A stretch of DNA of 18,790 nucleotides from positions 1 to 18,790 of the forward strand of contig JAJDDL010000173.1 in NCBI GenBank assembly GCA_029260335.1. The letters run 5' to 3'. This stretch comes from Phycisphaerales bacterium. GTDB taxonomy: Bacteria > Planctomycetota > Phycisphaerae > Phycisphaerales > UBA1924. Below the pieces are notes generated by a model. The model did no database searches and was not told where the DNA came from. It was given only the letters and a program-made list of their open reading frames with translations. Below, piece by piece: positions 1 through 7,790 of this stretch (its first letter is position 1; each line of letters starts with the position of its first letter). The translations under genes were made by a program, and so were the position numbers.

Positions 1-83
1 ACGGTCATCCACGCGAGCACATCGACCACGAGCAATGCGCAGAGCGTGAACACAACCCAGGTGAGTCGCCGACCTCGCCTCAT
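1..83 (-). CDS. N-terminal fragment of membrane protein, probable sensor histidine kinase (partial)
   Basis: Only the first 27 codons are in the window; the rest lies beyond base 1. The peptide starts MRRGRR and continues with about 20 hydrophobic residues (WVVFTLCALLVVDVLAW), a positively charged cytoplasmic start followed by a first membrane helix. The ATG overlaps the stop of the upstream response regulator in an ATGA arrangement. An AAGGAG ribosome site lies 8 bases before it, inside the regulator's last codons, so the two are translationally coupled. In bacteria the gene directly after an OmpR-type regulator is most often its sensor kinase, and a short tail before a first membrane helix fits. 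No kinase motif is visible, so the function is inferred from context; that a gene starts here is well supported. Confidence 0.6.
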   Translation of the reverse strand, partial: MRRGRRLTWVVFTLCALLVVDVLAWMT

Positions 84-784
84 GCAGCGGTCTCCTTGGC
101 GAGCATGTAGCCCTTGCCGCGAACCGTCACTATCACGCTCGGCTCGTTGGAATCATCGCGCAGATGCTCGCGCAGGCGTGCGATCGTCATATCTACCGTT
201 CGCGAGCGGAGCCCCCGCGGATCTATCCCCCACACGCGATTGAGCAGTTCGTCGCGTGAAACCGCGCGCTCGCCGCTCGCCGCGAGGTAGCGCAAGACCT
301 CGGTCTCGCGTTCGCTCAAGGAGCAGACCGATCCGTCGGCATGGGCGATCTCGCGCCGCTCAAAGTCGATGTTCCGACCGGCGATCTGGATCGCAGACCG
401 CTCAACGGGTCGCTCGGCCGATCGGCGCAGGACCGCCTCGACCCGCGCGAGCAACTCATCGGGCCCAAAGGGCTTGACCACGTAATCGTCTGCACCCAGG
501 CGCAGGCCTTTGACTTTGTCTTCTTGCTCGCCTCTTGCCGTGAGCATGATCACCGGCAACGCCGGCTTTGCCTTGCGCAACTCGGCGAGCATCGTGAACC
601 CATCCATCTTGGGCATCAGGATGTCGAGCAAGACCAGGTCGATCGCGCCCGAGCAAGCCCGTTCCAGGCCGTCCTCGCCATCGCCCGATTCGCACACGCC
701 GTAGCCGGCGTATTCCAGCGCGTCGGCGACGCCCTGGCGGATTGCCTCGTCGTCTTCCACAATCAGGATGGTGGCCAGCGCCAT
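80..784 (-). CDS. OmpR/PhoB-family response regulator
   Basis: A two-domain transcription regulator of 234 aa. The receiver domain (about residues 4-118) has the acidic pocket E10-D11-D12, the phospho-acceptor D54 in LLDILMPKMDG, the switch threonine T82 in MLTAR, and K104 in VVKPF. A winged-helix DNA-binding domain follows (about 135-230), with LSERETEVLRYL, a recognition-helix region around SRTVDMTIARLR, and the closing VRGKGYML wing typical of OmpR. An open frame extends 11 codons upstream, but the ATG at 784 has an AGGAG site 7 bases before it and places the receiver fold at the N-terminus, so it is the better start. It is co-transcribed with the gene that overlaps its stop codon. Phosphorylation by that presumed kinase would control DNA binding; target genes are not visible. 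Confidence 0.95.
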   Translation of the reverse strand: MALATILIVEDDEAIRQGVADALEYAGYGVCESGDGEDGLERACSGAIDLVLLDILMPKMDGFTMLAELRKAKPALPVIMLTARGEQEDKVKGLRLGADDYVVKPFGPDELLARVEAVLRRSAERPVERSAIQIAGRNIDFERREIAHADGSVCSLSERETEVLRYLAASGERAVSRDELLNRVWGIDPRGLRSRTVDMTIARLREHLRDDSNEPSVIVTVRGKGYMLAKETAA

Positions 785-847
785 GCTCGGGCTCCTCGGG
801 GCTCTCGCTCCCCTCAATCATTGTCGTCCACGCGTGGACGTATCTCC

Positions 848-880
848 AAACAAAGGCCCCCCGCGTCGTGCGGAGGGCCC
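848..880 (-). terminator. Rho-independent terminator after the VIT/vWA gene
   Basis: Read on the minus strand just after the stop at 906, a 10-bp stem with one mismatch (870-879 pairs with 855-864) encloses a 5-base loop and is followed by TTTGTTT. This is a standard intrinsic terminator. It separates the VIT/vWA gene from the response-regulator operon downstream. Confidence 0.8.
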
Positions 881-905
881 AGGGATCCATCCACTCAGGC
901 TCGAA

Positions 906-3137
906 TCAGCTTCGATTGCGGACTAGGACCCGCTTGCCCTCCAAGAGCAACTCCACATCGCCCTTATCGGCCAGCATTGCTTGGCGGCCTTCCTTGGCCA
1001 GTTGGCTCACGACCTCGAAGTAACGCGCCGAAGCAAACTCGACCGTCTCGTCGGGCTCTTTTTGTTCCATGCGGTACAGACGGGCGTCGATCCACTTCCC
1101 GGCCCGGTTGAACACGGCTTGCTCCCGGACCTGCTTGAGATTGGTGATCTCGCGACCTCTGACAGCATCGCCATCTTCTGCATCTGCGAAGTAGAGAATC
1201 TGGCCCGCCGCGTTGGCGCGCAGGCTTTCTTGTGACTGGCGATTGTTCATCTCCTGAACGACCGCATCACGGCCCAGCCGCTCGCCGAGCGCCCGCAGGC
1301 GCACGTCTGCTTCTGCGCGTCGCTGCATTGGTAAGCCAAGCGCGAAATCGGTCTGGGTCTCGTCGGCAAGGAACGCGGTGTATTCGGTCATGATGCCAAA
1401 GTCCATGCTCAATCGCACGACCTCTTCGATCAGTTCCTTCACGCGCGGATCGTCGGCAGCGCCCCGATCGGAGCCGGCAAGGCGGATCTCGTCGATCAAC
1501 GACGCGATCTTCCGGCTGGCCCACAGTCTGGGAACAAAGGCGTTGCGCGCCGAGGCGTTTTTGGGATCGAACGAGAACTCCATGGTCCGCTTGCGATCGC
1601 GCTGGTCGCCCTCCACAAGAATCGTGGTCTTGACACCATCGAGGTATTGGCCGACCACGACGATCTGATCACCCTCGAAAACGTCGGGCAGTTCGCTCGG
1701 CAGCACATGTCGCATTGGCTGGCCCGCGACCGGACCGTTGGCGACGTAGGTAAGCCTGGGCGAGGCGAGCACGGGCCCGGCGAGCTTGCGGAACATCGAA
1801 CCGACCTTGGCCTCCACATCCTCGTCGGGCATGACGAACGTGGTCGTCGCCCGGCTCTGGCGGCTGATCGCGGTCAGCAGTGGGGCGTTGACATCAAAGC
1901 CGACGCCGAAGCTGAAGACTCGGCGGGCGTGTGCGTTTCCGCGTGCGACCGCTTCGCGAATCTCGGTCTCGCGTGTCTTGCCGATCGTCGGCAAGCCGTC
2001 GGTCAGGAACAGGATCATGGGCAATGAACCCTTGGCGACCGGCTGACGCAAGGCTTCCATGAGCGCATCGTGGATGTTCGTGCCACCGATGGGGCGGATA
2101 TTGGCGACGTAATCGCGTGCAAGGGCCACCGACTCGGCGTTCTTGGCGACCGGCTGGGTCGCGAAGCTCTCGATCGTGTCCGAGTAGTCGATGATGTTGA
2201 AGAGCTCGCCCTCATCGAGGCCCTCGATGACTTGGAGCGCCGCGTTCTTGGCCTGTTCGATCTTTTCGCCGCGCATTGAACCCGAACGATCGATTACAAG
2301 TGTGACCTCGCGTTGGATCTTGGCTGCGCCCTTTTCGATCGCGGGCGGGGTGGCCAGGAGCATGAAGTAGCCGCCGTTGATGGCCGGATCGGGATAGGCG
2401 ATGATCGTGCCGCCTTCGCCCTCACCGAGCACGAGGCTCAACTGGAACGAACCGGGGTCCGCAGCGTTGACGACCTTGAGCGCGAGATCCTTGCTGGCAC
2501 CACTGTGCCTGGGCAGTTGCAACTCGTGGCTTGGCGAATAGAGCGTCGCGATTCCGCGATCGGACCGCACGCGGACGTCCATGGTCCACGTCGCGCCGCT
2601 GCTTCCAAGGCTCTGGGTTCTGGGCAAGATGTAGTCCACGCGATCGCCGTCGACGTCGAGCAGCTGCTCGTAGGTCAGCACGATGGTCTGGGTGCCGCCC
2701 GCAGGGACAGGGAAGACGTTGGAACGCACAAAGCCAAAGCCGGCGAACTCGAGGATCGCCGGGTCCTGCATCTTGCGCACGATGCCCTCGTAGATCCGCC
2801 GAGCTTCGTCGGCGGGCAGCAGGCGTGCGCCGCCATCGCCGCTCAGACCTTCAAGCTCGAAGTAGCGGATGCTCGCGCCATCGGGCACGGGCATGATCAG
2901 CTCGGCTTCCTGCACGCGACCCGAGGGATTAAAAAGCGTGATCCGCAGGGTCGTCGAACCCATGCGCTCGGTGATATCTACGTCCGCCTCCACGCTCTGG
3001 ATCTTGATCGGCTGCTGGTGGTCCGGACGCACGATGACCCGCGATTGCGGGATGACGATATTGGAAGCCCACTCCTGGGCGCTCGCCGGGATGGCGAGAG
3101 CCAAGGTCGTGGCCAAGGCGATGAGCGAGCGAAGCAT
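906..3137 (-). CDS. Secreted VIT and von Willebrand factor A domain protein
   Basis: A 743-aa protein with a Sec signal peptide (MLRSLIALATTLALAIPASA, probable cleavage before QEW), so it acts outside the cytoplasm. A vault/inter-alpha-trypsin (VIT) domain covers about residues 35-160, with its typical LFNPSGRVQEAELIMPVPDGA core. A vWA domain follows at about 277-440 with a full metal-ion-dependent adhesion site: D283-x-S285-x-S287, T353 in GGTNIHDAL and D380 in FLTDGLP. The C-terminal 300 residues are soluble-looking, with no membrane anchor or LPxTG. The architecture matches inter-alpha-trypsin inhibitor heavy-chain-like bacterial proteins, whose role is mostly unknown; metal-dependent protein binding is inferred. 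The ATG has a GGAGA site about 7 bases upstream. It is the last gene of a minus-strand run after the MFS gene and ends at a terminator. Confidence 0.92.
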   Translation of the reverse strand: MLRSLIALATTLALAIPASAQEWASNIVIPQSRVIVRPDHQQPIKIQSVEADVDITERMGSTTLRITLFNPSGRVQEAELIMPVPDGASIRYFELEGLSGDGGARLLPADEARRIYEGIVRKMQDPAILEFAGFGFVRSNVFPVPAGGTQTIVLTYEQLLDVDGDRVDYILPRTQSLGSSGATWTMDVRVRSDRGIATLYSPSHELQLPRHSGASKDLALKVVNAADPGSFQLSLVLGEGEGGTIIAYPDPAINGGYFMLLATPPAIEKGAAKIQREVTLVIDRSGSMRGEKIEQAKNAALQVIEGLDEGELFNIIDYSDTIESFATQPVAKNAESVALARDYVANIRPIGGTNIHDALMEALRQPVAKGSLPMILFLTDGLPTIGKTRETEIREAVARGNAHARRVFSFGVGFDVNAPLLTAISRQSRATTTFVMPDEDVEAKVGSMFRKLAGPVLASPRLTYVANGPVAGQPMRHVLPSELPDVFEGDQIVVVGQYLDGVKTTILVEGDQRDRKRTMEFSFDPKNASARNAFVPRLWASRKIASLIDEIRLAGSDRGAADDPRVKELIEEVVRLSMDFGIMTEYTAFLADETQTDFALGLPMQRRAEADVRLRALGERLGRDAVVQEMNNRQSQESLRANAAGQILYFADAEDGDAVRGREITNLKQVREQAVFNRAGKWIDARLYRMEQKEPDETVEFASARYFEVVSQLAKEGRQAMLADKGDVELLLEGKRVLVRNRS

Positions 3138-3264
3138 GAGGCGTTCTCCATCCGCGGCGGATCAGATCGGTCAGGGCACGTTGCCCTCCACGCTCTATTG
3201 AACGTTCCAATCGGCGTTCCGTTCGTCACAGCCGCGCAACAGCCCGGGCGGGCCCTTCGTCTTC

Positions 3265-4599
3265 TCAGTCGTTATCACGCGCCGAAGGCGTGTGAGATGG
3301 CCCGCAAAGGGCTTTGGGGAGCAAAAGCATCAGCAATCCCGAGATCACGAGAACGCCAGCCGTGGCGTCAAAGGCCGATCGAAGGCTCACTTGCGACGTA
3401 ATTGTCTGCGCGAAATCCGGACCCCAGGCCCCCGCGGCCCATGAACCGCCCAGCATGAGCCCCGAGACCAGGCTCGTGCGATGGGGGAGCGTGCGTTGGG
3501 CGAGCGAGACGCCCGTGGGAATGAGCCCGGCGAACGCGACGCCCATGAGCATCGCGATCGGGAACGCGATGACTTGTATTGGTGCGCCCTCGGGCAGCAC
3601 CTGTTCCAAACGCCCGAACAGCACGATCGGAATCGCACCGAGGATCGGGAATGCAATCAGCATGCGTCGTTCATATCGGGGGCGGATAGTCGAGCCGATG
3701 GTGAACCCACCCAGGGCCATGCCGACGACAAGCGCCGCGGTCATAGGCCCGGCGATGAGCGTCGCCTCGCCTTCCAGCTTCTCGGTCAGCTCGGTCGCGC
3801 TTGCCCGCGCGAGCACGAACTGCTCGCCCCATCGGATGATCAGCAGCGCGCAAGCGGCGTGGACCGCCGAGCGCAGGCCAGCGCCCGCGAACAGGATCCA
3901 GACGGCAAACCAACGCGCGCGACGCTCTTCGCGAGGCAGGGCCGCGTGCGTTTCGTGGGCATCATGGGTGCGATGTTTGATCGGTCGGATCGCAAAAGAG
4001 AGCAGGATCGCGGCGAGCAGGCCGGGCGCGATCAGGATCGCCAGGCTTTCAAGTTCCCATGCCTTGACCCATATCGGTGCGACGTAGCTGCCCGCTGCGC
4101 CCCCGATCATGCCCGAGACAAAGAAGCTCGAGACCGCAAGGCTCCGCCGGGTCGTACCGAGCTCACCAACACTCGCGACCGCGACCGGGTGGAACGCGCC
4201 GATGCCGAGACAACCGACGGCGTAGATCGCGACGAGCTGCGTGTAGTTTTCGGCCTGGCCGATCAGCGGGATCGAGATGACGGTGAGCGCAATGCCGACG
4301 ACGCCGGGCATCCGTGTGTCAAACCGATCGCTGAACCACGCGGTGACTGGCTGGGCGAGCCCGGCAATCAGCGGCTGGACCGCGATCAACGTCGCACCCT
4401 GGGAAGGGGTGAGTTCCAAACGCCCCTCGATCACGGTGAGCAGCGGAACGATCATGAACGCGAAGAAATCGACAATAGTGTGACACACGACGGTCACGCC
4501 AATGCGTAAGCCAGGGGCGCTCGGCAGCGTGGGGCCGTTTTCGCTCGCGTGGGTCACGGGCAGTTGTAGGCGGTGGGTGAGGGCGACGCGGGCTCGCAA
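3265..4599 (-). CDS. MFS transporter, fosmidomycin-resistance-like
   Basis: A multi-pass inner-membrane protein (about 444 aa) with roughly 12 hydrophobic segments in two halves around a charged central loop (RPIKHRTHDAHETHAALPREERRAR), the normal layout of the major facilitator superfamily. The segment AVGCLGIGAFHPVAVASVGEL, with a GxFHP-type motif, resembles Fsr-type fosmidomycin-resistance permeases, but the substrate cannot be read from the sequence. The start is uncertain: the frame opens at a TAG near 4614, and the first usable start is TTG at 4599. A GTG at 4557 is also possible and would remove 14 non-membrane residues. Neither has a clear ribosome site. It lies 97 bases downstream of the CBS-domain gene and 127 bases upstream of the VIT/vWA gene on the same strand. 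Drug efflux is only one possibility. Confidence 0.85.
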   Translation of the reverse strand: MRARVALTHRLQLPVTHASENGPTLPSAPGLRIGVTVVCHTIVDFFAFMIVPLLTVIEGRLELTPSQGATLIAVQPLIAGLAQPVTAWFSDRFDTRMPGVVGIALTVISIPLIGQAENYTQLVAIYAVGCLGIGAFHPVAVASVGELGTTRRSLAVSSFFVSGMIGGAAGSYVAPIWVKAWELESLAILIAPGLLAAILLSFAIRPIKHRTHDAHETHAALPREERRARWFAVWILFAGAGLRSAVHAACALLIIRWGEQFVLARASATELTEKLEGEATLIAGPMTAALVVGMALGGFTIGSTIRPRYERRMLIAFPILGAIPIVLFGRLEQVLPEGAPIQVIAFPIAMLMGVAFAGLIPTGVSLAQRTLPHRTSLVSGLMLGGSWAAGAWGPDFAQTITSQVSLRSAFDATAGVLVISGLLMLLLPKALCGPSHTPSARDND

Positions 4600-4673
4600 T
4601 GAGTGGGCGTGCTACCGCAAAGACCCATGTGGAGGGCACGTGCCGCCGACTGGCGCGCGTGCACGAAGGGCCG

Positions 4674-4689
4674 GCGTGCTCACGCACGC
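4674..4689 (-). terminator. Possible hairpin terminator after CBS-domain gene
   Basis: Immediately downstream of the CBS-domain stop, GCGTGC-GTGA-GCACGC forms a perfect 6-bp stem with a 4-base loop. There is no T-run after it, so it is either a weak terminator, an mRNA-end stabiliser or chance in GC-rich DNA. Confidence 0.3.
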
Positions 4690-4696
4690 GGCTCTG

Positions 4697-5152
4697 TTAG
4701 GCCGCTTGGTTCTCGTCGTCTGCTTTCTCTTGCTCCTCTTCCCGCTCCATCGAACGCAGCGACCAGATGAGCAAGTCGCGAGTCGTGACGATCCCGACAC
4801 AGCGCATGCGACCGTCGACGACTGGCAGGCAACTCACCTTCTCACCGAGCATGACCAGCGCCGCGTCGAGCACCGAAGTGTCGGGTCCGACAAACACGAG
4901 GTCGCGCGTCATGATCTGATGGGCGTGACGCTGGAGCAAGCGCGAATCGCGGGGCTGCTCGTCCATGCGGCCAATGAACGGGCTCAGGTTCTTAAGCAGG
5001 TCGCGATCAGAGATCACGCCGACGATCTGCCCGTTCTCTTCCACGACCACGTGATGAAAGCTCCGCTTCTCGAAGATCTGGCGGACGTGCTCGGCCGAAT
5101 CGTCCATCGAGACGGTGACGACATTCCTGGTCATAAGGCTCTGAATCGACAT
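4697..5152 (-). CDS. CBS-domain-pair protein
   Basis: A 151-aa stand-alone Bateman module. The first CBS domain spans about residues 1-60 (LMTRNVVTVSMDDS ... GQIVGVISDRDLL). The second spans about 76-134 (IMTRDLVFVGPDTSVLDAALVML ... RCVGIVTTRDLL). Each keeps the GhhohpDll signature. Such pairs bind adenosine nucleotides and act as energy or ionic sensors; the partner protein is not identifiable here. The C-terminus is a highly charged tail (MEREEEQEKADDENQ). The ATG has a GGGAGG site 7 bases upstream. It is divergent from the HIT-family gene across only 57 bases, so the two may share a promoter region. The HIT protein handles nucleotides and this one probably senses them, a tempting but unproved link. 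Confidence 0.9.
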   Translation of the reverse strand: MSIQSLMTRNVVTVSMDDSAEHVRQIFEKRSFHHVVVEENGQIVGVISDRDLLKNLSPFIGRMDEQPRDSRLLQRHAHQIMTRDLVFVGPDTSVLDAALVMLGEKVSCLPVVDGRMRCVGIVTTRDLLIWSLRSMEREEEQEKADDENQAA

Positions 5153-5209
5153 GGCGAGGCCTCCCGCATCGGGTATCGGCCTACATGCATCGCGAATACA
5201 CTCGGTGCG

Positions 5210-5737
5210 ATGACTTCTCGCCCGACGCCAGGCCCGGCCAATCTCAACGCTCCCTGGAGGCTCTCCTATCTGGAATCGCTCTCAGAGAAGCAAGAGCTGC
5301 CGGCCGGGGGATTTCTCAAAGCCTATTGGGACGTTCCGGACGCAGACTCGGCCAACCACGTTCTGCACCGTGACGCCCACGGGATGATCCTGCTGAACGC
5401 TTTCCCCTATGCCAACGGGCATTTGCTTGTCGCCCTCGGTGAACCGCGTCCTCGGCTGCTCGATTATGAGCCGGAACAACGCGCGCACCTTTGGACACTT
5501 GTCGATCTCGCCGCCGACCTGCTCGAACGCACGCTCCAGCCCCAGGGGCTCAATATTGGGGTCAACCAGGGCATCGCTGCGGGCGCGGGCGTGCCGGGAC
5601 ACTTGCATGTGCATCTCGTGCCCCGATGGGGCGGGGACACCAACTTCATGACCACCGTTGGCGATGCACGGGTCATCCCGGCGTCGCTGGATGCGATGAG
5701 CGAGCGGTATCGGCAAACCTTGCGCGATCGCGATTGA
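5210..5737 (+). CDS. HIT-family nucleotide hydrolase/transferase
   Basis: A 175-aa histidine-triad protein of the AP4A phosphorylase/GalT-like branch. The triad is HLHVHL at 131-136 (H131, H133, H135), preceded by GVNQGIAAGAGVPG and followed by VPRWGGDTNFM. The N-terminal APWRLSYL motif and LLNAFPYANGHLLVA are also typical. The family cleaves or transfers nucleotide groups through a covalent histidine intermediate, often on dinucleoside polyphosphates. Most relatives with APWR carry a CxxC zinc motif shortly after it; here that place reads PAGGFLKAYW with no cysteine. The frame is open upstream to 4502, but that part lies antisense to the CBS-domain gene. The ATG at 5210 gives the expected N-terminus. 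No Shine-Dalgarno sequence precedes it; a TACACT hexamer lies 7 bases before the ATG (leaderless candidate). Confidence 0.9.
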   Translation: MTSRPTPGPANLNAPWRLSYLESLSEKQELPAGGFLKAYWDVPDADSANHVLHRDAHGMILLNAFPYANGHLLVALGEPRPRLLDYEPEQRAHLWTLVDLAADLLERTLQPQGLNIGVNQGIAAGAGVPGHLHVHLVPRWGGDTNFMTTVGDARVIPASLDAMSERYRQTLRDRD

Positions 5738-5763
5738 TCCGTTAGGGATCAAGCCTGATTTTT
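5734..5763 (+). terminator. Probable terminator of the HIT-family gene
   Basis: TTGATCC and GGATCAA form a perfect 7-bp stem around GTTAG, beginning within the stop codon region. A run of five T follows six bases after the stem. The distance to the T-run is longer than ideal, so strength is uncertain. Confidence 0.5.
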
Positions 5764-5883
5764 GCCTTGAGGCGGCGGCCCGCATCGTGGCGAGATTTCG
5801 TCATGTTCCGAAAAGTGAGGGTTGGTTTGTGTCGATCCCACCTATCGGCCTCGATCAACGAGGTCCCAAAGGGGAGCCAAGAT

Positions 5884-6765
5884 ATGCCGACGCAAGACGA
5901 GCGCAAGCAGACCGCCGACAAGGCAATCGCCGAGATCGCCCACATCGCGACACTGCCCGAAATCACGATGAAGATCATCGAGCTCGTCGAGGATCCGACT
6001 TCGACCGCGCAGGATCTGCACCAAGTTATCAGCCAGGACCCGGCGCTCTCCAGTCGCATCCTCAAGGTGGTCAACTCTTCGTTCTACGGCTTGCCCGGTC
6101 AGATCGCCTCGATCAACCGTGCGATCGTGATGCTGGGCCTCAACGCGGTGAAGAACATCGCGATCGCCGCGAGCCTCGTCAAGCTCTTCCGCGGTGGGGA
6201 GCTGACTCCCCAATACAGCGCTCAGATGATGTGGGAGCACGCCACAGCGGTCGCCGCGACCTGCAAGATGGTCTCTGACAAGCTCAAGCTGGGCCTCAAC
6301 GACGAGGCCTACCTCGCGGGCCTGATGCACAATATCGGGCAGGTCGTCGAGATGCAGTTCGACCGGGCCATGCTCGTCGACGCGATCCGTCAGACCGGGA
6401 TCGATGGCCTCGGCGTGCCCGCCAATGACATGCTCGAAGCCGAGGATTCGGTCTTCGGTGCCAACCACCAGGACTTCGGCGAGGCCCTGTGCAACCGCTG
6501 GAAGTTCCCCAAGAGCTTCGCCCAGGTTGCGGGATATCACCACCGCCCGCTCGAGCTCAGTGCAGAGAATCGCACGCTCACGAGCGTGATCTACGTCGCG
6601 GCTCGCATCGTCGGGCTGAGCGAAGGTGGCATCCGGGCTGACCTGGTCGATCTCAGCTTTAACAAGGAGGTCCTCGAAGGCCTCAAGATCAACGGCGAGC
6701 TCTTGGCCGAGCTCCAAGAGCAGTACGAAACGGTTGTTAAAACTGCAGAAGACATGGCAGCCTAA
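5884..6765 (+). CDS. HDOD-domain signalling protein
   Basis: A 293-aa cytoplasmic protein that is almost entirely an HDOD domain (about residues 15-215). It has the typical LPEITMKIIELVEDP, VISQDPALSSRILKVVNSSFYGLPGQIASINRAIVMLGLNAVKNI and AYLAGLMHNIG stretches. HDOD proteins are relatives of HD-type phosphohydrolases that usually act as non-catalytic signalling or scaffold domains in motility, stress and cyclic-di-GMP networks. Here the HD dyad reads H149-N150, a lost metal ligand that supports a non-enzymatic role. A longer frame reaches 5767, but the ATG at 5884 has a GGGGAG site 7 bases upstream and starts just before the domain, so it is preferred. It stands alone, with a 146-base leader and hairpins downstream. 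Confidence 0.92.
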   Translation: MPTQDERKQTADKAIAEIAHIATLPEITMKIIELVEDPTSTAQDLHQVISQDPALSSRILKVVNSSFYGLPGQIASINRAIVMLGLNAVKNIAIAASLVKLFRGGELTPQYSAQMMWEHATAVAATCKMVSDKLKLGLNDEAYLAGLMHNIGQVVEMQFDRAMLVDAIRQTGIDGLGVPANDMLEAEDSVFGANHQDFGEALCNRWKFPKSFAQVAGYHHRPLELSAENRTLTSVIYVAARIVGLSEGGIRADLVDLSFNKEVLEGLKINGELLAELQEQYETVVKTAEDMAA

Positions 6766-6795
6766 ACCGATAGAACTCTCTTGTCAGGATTCCAC

Positions 6796-6813
6796 CCTGG
6801 GGCACTCCCCAGG
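6796..6813 (+). terminator. Hairpin downstream of HDOD gene
   Basis: CCTGGGG and CCCCAGG form a perfect 7-bp stem with a CACT loop, 30 bases after the HDOD stop. No T-run follows directly, only the CT-rich stretch CTCTCTCTTTCTCCCTCC further on, so it is more likely a 3'-end structure than a full terminator. Confidence 0.4.
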
Positions 6814-6840
6814 ATACCGAGCTCTCTCTTTCTCCCTCCG

Positions 6841-6874
6841 GGCGGCCCCATCTTACCGATGTGGCCGCCTTATT
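6841..6874 (+). terminator. Terminator between HDOD gene and surE
   Basis: GGCGGCC-C-CATC, a TTACC loop and GATG-T-GGCCGCC form an 11-bp stem with one mismatch, followed by TTATT on the plus strand. It fits an intrinsic terminator for the HDOD gene. It also lies just past the stop of surE on the other strand, but there no T-run follows. Confidence 0.6.
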
Positions 6875-6885
6875 AGGTGCACCAT

Positions 6886-7710
6886 TCAGGCGCGATCAAG
6901 AGAACGCTTCCAGTCTTCTAAGTGTTGATAGTTTGTGAGGTTGTACATCAAGGGCGTCACCGAGATCTCGCCCGCGAACAAGCGATCTACATCCGAATCG
7001 TCCTCTGTGGCGTGAAAATCCAGGCCATGCCCGGACGCCCAGTAGTACACGTCGCCCGCCGGGCTTATGCGCCGCTCGTAGCTATCTACAAGCCCGTGCG
7101 TGTTCATTGGACACACCGAAATCTTCGGCATCGCGTCATCAGCGCCTTTCTTGGGGATGTTGATGTTTAAGCACTCATGCCCGGTTGGTGGGCGTGTATG
7201 GAGAATGTGATCGATCGCCCTGCGCGCACGCGCCGAGGCGGTTTCAAAGTCTGGGGTCTGGCGCCCAATTAGCAGACTCGTTGCGATGCTCGGCACGCCC
7301 AGGAACGCCGCTTCGAGCGCAGCCGCGACGGTGCCTGAGTAGATCACGTTGATCCCACAGTTCGCCCCGGCGTTGAGCCCCGAGATGACCAGGTCGGGCT
7401 TTGACCCTTCGCCGAAGCGCTCGGGCCAGAGTTGGCTGATGGCGAGCTTCACGCAGTCGGCGGGCCTGCCGTCGACCGCGATGCCCTCCATGCCCGGTTC
7501 GGGGGTGACGGGCTTGGCCATGAGCGGCTCGTGGAAGGTCACGCCGTGGCTGGTGGCCGATTGGACGGTCTCGGGGGCGACGACGAGGATCTCGGTGTCG
7601 GGGCCCGCGATGAGCCCGCCCAGTTTGCCATCACGGTCAACCAGGGCGTGGTAGAGGGCGATGATGCCCGGGGCGCGGATGCCGTCGTCGTTGGTGAGCA
7701 GGATGCGCAT
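6886..7710 (-). CDS. surE: 5'/3'-nucleotidase SurE
   Basis: A 274-aa metal-dependent nucleotidase that removes phosphate from nucleoside monophosphates, linked in other bacteria to stationary-phase survival. Family signatures are all present: ILLTNDDGI with metal ligands D8 and D9, VAPETVQSATSHGVT with S51, VDGRPADCV, and ISGLNAGANCGINVIYSGTVAAALEA with N113. It is about 20 residues longer than E. coli SurE. Part of that is an extended loop at about residues 24-41 (VDRDGKLGGLIAGPDTE), before the metal-binding serine. No Shine-Dalgarno sequence precedes the ATG; TACGCT lies 5 bases upstream of it, suggesting a leaderless transcript. It diverges from the transsulfuration operon across 108 bases and converges on the HDOD gene. 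Confidence 0.96.
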   Translation of the reverse strand: MRILLTNDDGIRAPGIIALYHALVDRDGKLGGLIAGPDTEILVVAPETVQSATSHGVTFHEPLMAKPVTPEPGMEGIAVDGRPADCVKLAISQLWPERFGEGSKPDLVISGLNAGANCGINVIYSGTVAAALEAAFLGVPSIATSLLIGRQTPDFETASARARRAIDHILHTRPPTGHECLNINIPKKGADDAMPKISVCPMNTHGLVDSYERRISPAGDVYYWASGHGLDFHATEDDSDVDRLFAGEISVTPLMYNLTNYQHLEDWKRSLDRA

Positions 7711-7757
7711 GGATCAGCGTAGGAAGCAGCAGGCTCGGGCCCCGGTCCGGATCGCGC

Positions 7758-7790
7758 TACCCTAGGGACTACAGGCCCAAGCTATGGGCC
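7758..7790 (+). promoter_or_regulatory. Candidate promoter and 5' leader hairpin of the transsulfuration operon
   Basis: A -10-like hexamer TACCCT (7758-7763) lies 55 bases before the ATG at 7819. About ten bases later GGCCCA-AGCTA-TGGGCC (7774-7790) makes a perfect 6-bp stem that would sit at the very 5' end of the mRNA. The outer GGTCCGG (7744-7750) and CCGGACC (7790-7796) are a further inverted pair. No good -35 element is seen. The hairpin is seen directly; promoter function is inferred. Confidence 0.25.

Noticed and set aside
2313..3401. A 362-codon open frame on the plus strand
   Set aside because: It lies antisense to the VIT/vWA gene, has no recognisable domain and a composition typical of a high-GC shadow frame. 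The minus-strand gene has a signal peptide, known domains, a ribosome site and a terminator.
3481..4509. A 342-codon open frame on the plus strand
   Set aside because: Antisense to the MFS gene. The product is almost entirely charged (Arg, Asp, Glu), which is the usual complement of membrane-helix codons in GC-rich DNA.
4635..4644. GGCACGTGCC palindrome upstream of the MFS gene
   Set aside because: Ten-base palindromes are common by chance in GC-rich DNA and there is no second copy nearby.
4502..5209. A 236-codon upstream extension of the HIT-family gene
   Set aside because: It overlaps the well-supported CBS-domain gene on the other strand and adds no domain; the ATG at 5210 gives the normal family N-terminus.
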